Positions 6,459-8,763 of a stretch of DNA of 8,763 nucleotides are shown here, piece by piece. The notes beneath the pieces were generated by a model, which was not told the origin of the DNA, did no database searches, and saw only the letters and a list, made by a program, of their open reading frames with translations. A program made the translations under genes and the position numbers. The number at the start of each line of letters is the position of its first letter. The first letter of the stretch is position 1. Where the stretch lies: contig JAHHMJ010000360.1 in assembly GCA_018678395.1 (NCBI GenBank), positions 1-8,763 on the forward strand, written 5' to 3'. This DNA comes from Gemmatimonadota bacterium. GTDB taxonomy: Bacteria > Gemmatimonadota > Gemmatimonadetes > Longimicrobiales > Gaopeijiaceae.

Positions 6459-7166
6459 TCAGGAGGGATCCGGCAGCCGTTCGGCCCGGAAGCCGAGTGC
6501 GGGAATCTCGACGCGGAGCACGCGGCCCTGGTCGTCGATCCACAGGTCCCGGATGGTGCCGGAGCCGTCCAGGCGAAGATGTCGGGCCTGGATCTGGCGT
6601 CCACCCAGGCGGAACGGCTCGGACTCCTGCGAGACCAGGCTCAGGCGAGACGGGCGGTCCGCCCCGGGATCGAGCACCACGACGGGCCCACCGCCGTCAT
6701 CCACGAAACGCGCGACGAAGTAATACTGGTGCGACACGTGGTTCTCGAGCACCACCGTGCGCTGCGCGGCGCGGTATTCGCGCTGCGTCTCCCCCTCGGG
6801 CGACCGGATGCGACTGACGTAGCGGCCGTCGGCGAGGACCACGGAGAGGTCCGCGGACCGAGTACCGGTGACTTCGTTCTCGTACGACGACACCGTGAAG
6901 TCGGATCGCGCCGCCAACGCGGGGCTCATGCGCTCTCCGTCGAATTCCACGGTGGCCGTGGCGAGGATTCGGGCCGTCTGGCCCATTCCGACTCGGTGGA
7001 TCGAGAAGGATTCGTGGCCCACCTCGCGGCCCTGGGAGAAGAGGGCGAAACGGCCCTCGTCCAGGATCACGTCCTGGGCCGCCGTCGGTGCGGTGGTGGC
7101 CACGACCCCGGCGAGGAGGAGTCCGGGAAGTGCTCGCCGAAGAGCGAGAATGCGGTGTCGGTCCAT
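6459..7166 (-). CDS. Exported protein of unknown function (possible beta-rich domain)
   Basis: A 235-residue protein with a clear Sec-type signal peptide: basic MDRHRILALRRA, a hydrophobic segment (about 13-29) and probable cleavage after TAA just before QDV (about 30). The mature part (about 205 residues) has no membrane helices or cysteines and alternates hydrophobic and polar residues as in a beta-sandwich or lipocalin-like sheet. It ends with a GSGTIRDLWIDDQGRVLRVE segment. The ending (directive word, D-x-x-G-R, then a strand) recalls DUF3108/DUF6134-like periplasmic proteins, but this is a visual resemblance only and I do not assign a function. The ATG at 7166 is chosen because the signal peptide starts there; the frame is open upstream to 7316 but that part overlaps the creatininase-like gene. 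It lies 43 bp after that gene and 161 bp before tolC, with a weak ribosome site, so it may be co-transcribed with the former. Confidence 0.8.
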   Translation of the reverse strand: MDRHRILALRRALPGLLLAGVVATTAPTAAQDVILDEGRFALFSQGREVGHESFSIHRVGMGQTARILATATVEFDGERMSPALAARSDFTVSSYENEVTGTRSADLSVVLADGRYVSRIRSPEGETQREYRAAQRTVVLENHVSHQYYFVARFVDDGGGPVVVLDPGADRPSRLSLVSQESEPFRLGGRQIQARHLRLDGSGTIRDLWIDDQGRVLRVEIPALGFRAERLPDPS

Positions 7167-7209
7167 CGTTTCTGCGCCTGCCGAAGGGAACACCGGGTGT
7201 CGGCGGTTG

Positions 7210-7974
7210 CTACACGGTAGTAGGAGCGGGGGGTCCTGTGGGAGAGGGGTCGAGCAGGGTGACGAGGTCGTCGAGCCAACTCCGGAGGATGGCGGCGCCT
7301 CGCTCGGCGCTCGCACGGCTGGGATGGCCGATGACGCCCCCCGACGCTTCGGGGGGTGTGAGGGGGCGGCCCCCGACGTACCTTCGGACCGCCCGCTCGG
7401 CGGGCGGAGCGTCGTGCACGGCCTCCGTCCTCACGAGATCGGGCCGGAGATGGAGCATGATGGAGGTTTCGACCTCACCCGCGTGCTCCGGCTCCGGATC
7501 GCCGGGCCTGTGACGCGAGAGATCCAGAGAGAAGAGGTCGATCACGGTGGTTCGCGCATCCGAGGTCAACGCCATCAGCAGCGCATCGATGTGCGGCTCG
7601 CTGCGGCTGGCAGTCACCACCACGAACTCGGTCACCCCGTGATCCTCCCACGACGAGAAGAGCTCGTTCACCGCGCGGTGCAGGGTCTTCCGCCGGAGTC
7701 CGGCGGTGCCCGGAAAGCGGTGGGACCCCGGCAGGTTCACCCCGTAATCGAAGGCGGGTGCGTGCAGCAGCCCGAGTCGGGTCGAGAGTTCACGTACCAC
7801 GTGCTCGGCAATCAATGTCCCGGTGGCGAGGGGCAGGTGCGGTCCGTGCTGCTCCAGCGAGCCCACGGCGAGGAGCAGGCGCGGATCACGGGCGAGTCCG
7901 CGTCGGACCGCCGGCCAGGGCAGGCGGTCGATGGCGAAGTCGTCGGTGTCGATGGGCGGGTCGTGGTCGGTCAT
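7210..7974 (-). CDS. Creatininase-family (creatinine amidohydrolase fold) protein with degenerate metal motifs
   Basis: This 254-residue protein has the normal length of the creatininase/MftE family. Family landmarks are the WPAVRRGLARDPRLLLAVGS lead-in, LEQHGPHLPLATGT (40-53), a central YGVNLPGSHRFPGT, PEHAGEVETSIML (162-174) and a C-terminal GGVIGHPSRASAERG (212-226). The family usually binds two metals and hydrolyses cyclic or linear amides. Here Glu41 and His43 are kept. However, the Asp expected two residues after the Leu-Ala pair (HLPLxTD) is Gly52, and the NGHxxN loop is TASRSEPH (121-128), so the central His is lost. Glu126 and His128 might compensate. Catalysis is therefore uncertain. 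The ATG at 7974 is the only good start and lacks a clear Shine-Dalgarno. Its start is 11 bp from that of the divergent plus-strand gene. The C-terminal coding part contains two strong hairpins. Confidence 0.82.
   Translation of the reverse strand: MTDHDPPIDTDDFAIDRLPWPAVRRGLARDPRLLLAVGSLEQHGPHLPLATGTLIAEHVVRELSTRLGLLHAPAFDYGVNLPGSHRFPGTAGLRRKTLHRAVNELFSSWEDHGVTEFVVVTASRSEPHIDALLMALTSDARTTVIDLFSLDLSRHRPGDPEPEHAGEVETSIMLHLRPDLVRTEAVHDAPPAERAVRRYVGGRPLTPPEASGGVIGHPSRASAERGAAILRSWLDDLVTLLDPSPTGPPAPTTV
7334..7374 (-). repeat. Two adjacent GC hairpins inside the creatininase-like gene
   Basis: The first has a perfect 8-bp stem (CCCCCCGA at 7337-7344 with TCGGGGGG at 7349-7356, 4-nt loop). Five bases on, GGGGG (7362-7366) pairs with CCCCC (7370-7374) across a 3-nt loop. 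Both lie about 120-165 bp before the stop codon and encode roughly GGRPLTPPEASGG. No T-run follows. They might slow ribosomes or RNA polymerase or stabilise the message, or may merely reflect GC-rich coding. Confidence 0.5.
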
Positions 7975-7975
7975 C

Positions 7976-7980
7976 GGAGG
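7976..7980 (+). promoter_or_regulatory. Ribosome binding site of the rightmost plus-strand gene
   Basis: GGAGG sits 5 nt before the TTG at 7986, an ideal Shine-Dalgarno placement. It lies inside the 11-bp gap between the two divergent start codons and is the main reason for accepting a TTG start. Confidence 0.65.
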
Positions 7981-7985
7981 CTTCG

Positions 7986-8763
7986 TTGAGTCGCCCGCCG
8001 TCTCGCTGGGAGACGTGGGGACCGTGGATCGCGCTCGTCGCGCTCGCGCTGTGGAGCCGCGCGCCGGGGCCCTGGACCGCCGCCGCAGCAGCCGTCGCGA
8101 GTGTCGCGGCGCTCGTGTCGTTCCGGCGGCTGAGTCCGGCCAGGCGCCTCGCGAGCGTCCTGATTCTGGGCGGTGCGCTGACCGCCCTCGTCGTGGTCCA
8201 GCGTGAATCGCGGGTGACCGGCGCCTGGGACGACTACTGGTTCGACCGCGAGGCGCAGGTCGTCGAAGATCTGGGCCGCCGCCTGGATCAGCTGTTGGAC
8301 CGGAGCATCGCCAGTGTGGAGACACTGGCCGACGCGGCGGCTGGAGGCAACCTCGTCGAGCCGGAACGCGTGCGGACCCTCCGTCGCGAGGCCGGTCTGG
8401 CGGGCCTCGCGCTCTACGGGGCCGACGGGCGCGCCCGCGTCTGGGACGGGATGCACCGGGGGCGCGTGCCCGAGATGGTCAAGGCCGGAGACCGGCCGTT
8501 CCTGTTCGGCGAGAGCCCGTTGTTCGCGTACCTCTACGTAGCCATCCCGGTCGCGGACGGCGGGACCGCGGTAGGGGCGATCCTGTTGAGGGCGGATCTG
8601 CCCGGTCAGGTCGGCGACGTCGACGACTTCGCGTCGAGCTTCCGCGCCCGAACCGGCGAGATGCTTCGCCTGTCCACGCCGGCCCGCGCGCGGGCGGCCG
8701 GCATCTTCGACTACATGCACGAGGGACAGGCGCTCTTCAGCCTCACGGTGGAACGTCCGGCAC
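7986..8763 (+). CDS. N-terminal part of a multi-spanning membrane protein, probable sensor region of a signalling protein (truncated by window edge)
   Basis: The frame beginning at TTG 7986 stays open for 259 codons to the right edge. It is coding on its own evidence: a perfectly placed GGAGG, plausible hydrophobic segments, and no competing motif on the opposite strand. The start is LSRPPSRWETWGPW. Membrane segments are likely at about 14-24, 30-46 and 55-72, followed by an outward domain. WDDYWFDREAQVVEDLGRRL and the following residues to about 119 look like a membrane-proximal helix. Then comes a PAS/Cache-like alternation: GLALYGADGRARVWDG (140-155), FAYLYVAIPVADGG (180-193) and GAILLRADLPGQVGD (198-211). 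Such an arrangement is common in sensor histidine kinases, including NtrY-like ones, but the kinase part lies outside the window, so a cyclase or chemoreceptor-type output remains possible. It is divergent from the creatininase-like gene. Confidence 0.65.
   Translation, partial: MSRPPSRWETWGPWIALVALALWSRAPGPWTAAAAAVASVAALVSFRRLSPARRLASVLILGGALTALVVVQRESRVTGAWDDYWFDREAQVVEDLGRRLDQLLDRSIASVETLADAAAGGNLVEPERVRTLRREAGLAGLALYGADGRARVWDGMHRGRVPEMVKAGDRPFLFGESPLFAYLYVAIPVADGGTAVGAILLRADLPGQVGDVDDFASSFRARTGEMLRLSTPARARAAGIFDYMHEGQALFSLTVERPA

Noticed and set aside
6298..6543. Extended N-terminus of the TolC protein starting at 6543
   Set aside because: The added 82 residues are Arg/Pro/Ser-rich, would precede the signal peptide and overlap the neighbouring gene; GGGAGG before GTG 6297 marks the real start.
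4744..6723. 659-codon plus-strand open frame opposite tolC
   Set aside because: It mirrors the TolC-family gene and parts of the exported-protein gene, has no recognisable motif and no ribosome site; a GC-driven shadow.
7975..8325. Extended N-terminus of the creatininase-like protein starting at 8325
   Set aside because: The extra 117 residues are Arg/Ser-rich with no homology to the family N-terminus, and they run antisense through the well-supported plus-strand gene.
7971..8720. 249-codon minus-strand open frame at the right end
   Set aside because: It would compete with the plus-strand frame from 7986. The plus frame has an ideal Shine-Dalgarno, membrane segments and a plausible sensor fold; the minus frame has neither motif nor ribosome site.
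1..8763. tRNA, rRNA, CRISPR array, transposase or attachment-site repeats
   Set aside because: No regular spaced repeats, cloverleaf-like segments, transposase motifs or terminal inverted repeats were seen; coding regions fill nearly all of the window.

Overview
The window is high-GC bacterial DNA with nearly wall-to-wall coding. All complete genes lie on the minus strand, and a partial plus-strand gene enters from each edge. High GC, GTG/TTG starts, a bacillithiol-type deacetylase and a TolC/HlyD/MacB-permease cluster with exported hypothetical proteins would suit a Gemmatimonadota-like (or Acidobacteriota-like) bacterium. That placement is an impression from style and gene content, not a demonstrated taxonomy.

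Layout, left to right: (1) 2-220 (+), the C-terminal tail of an unidentified protein, possibly related to argininosuccinate lyase. (2) 230-955 (-), a BshB-type deacetylase/amidase ending tail-to-tail 9 bp from gene 1. (3) 963-2246 (-) and (4) 2239-3480 (-), two MacB/FtsX-type ABC permeases overlapping by 8 bp. (5) 3494-4738 (-), a MacA/HlyD-type periplasmic adaptor. (6) 4750-6297 (-), a TolC-family outer-membrane channel. (7) 6298-6458, a 161-bp gap with inverted repeats. (8) 6459-7166 (-), an exported protein of unknown function. (9) 7210-7974 (-), a creatininase-fold protein with eroded metal-site motifs. (10) 7986 to the right edge (+), the N-terminal part of a multi-spanning membrane protein that looks like the sensor region of a signalling protein. 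Its start lies only 11 bp from the divergent start of gene 9.

Read in the direction of transcription (right to left), the order is creatininase-like - exported protein - [161 bp] - TolC - adaptor - permease A - permease B - BshB. From tolC onwards the gaps are 11 bp, 13 bp, an 8-bp overlap and 7 bp, so these five genes are very probably one operon. The products make up a tripartite efflux machine: outer-membrane duct, periplasmic adaptor and two inner-membrane MacB-type permeases. No ATP-binding subunit is encoded anywhere in the window, so the pump needs an ATPase from elsewhere.

The most interesting idea is that the BshB-like enzyme at the operon end acts as a bacillithiol-S-conjugate amidase, making mercapturate-type products that the co-encoded pump exports. 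The second is that the creatininase-like protein has lost the usual metal ligands in both diagnostic motifs. Neither is proved by sequence reading alone.
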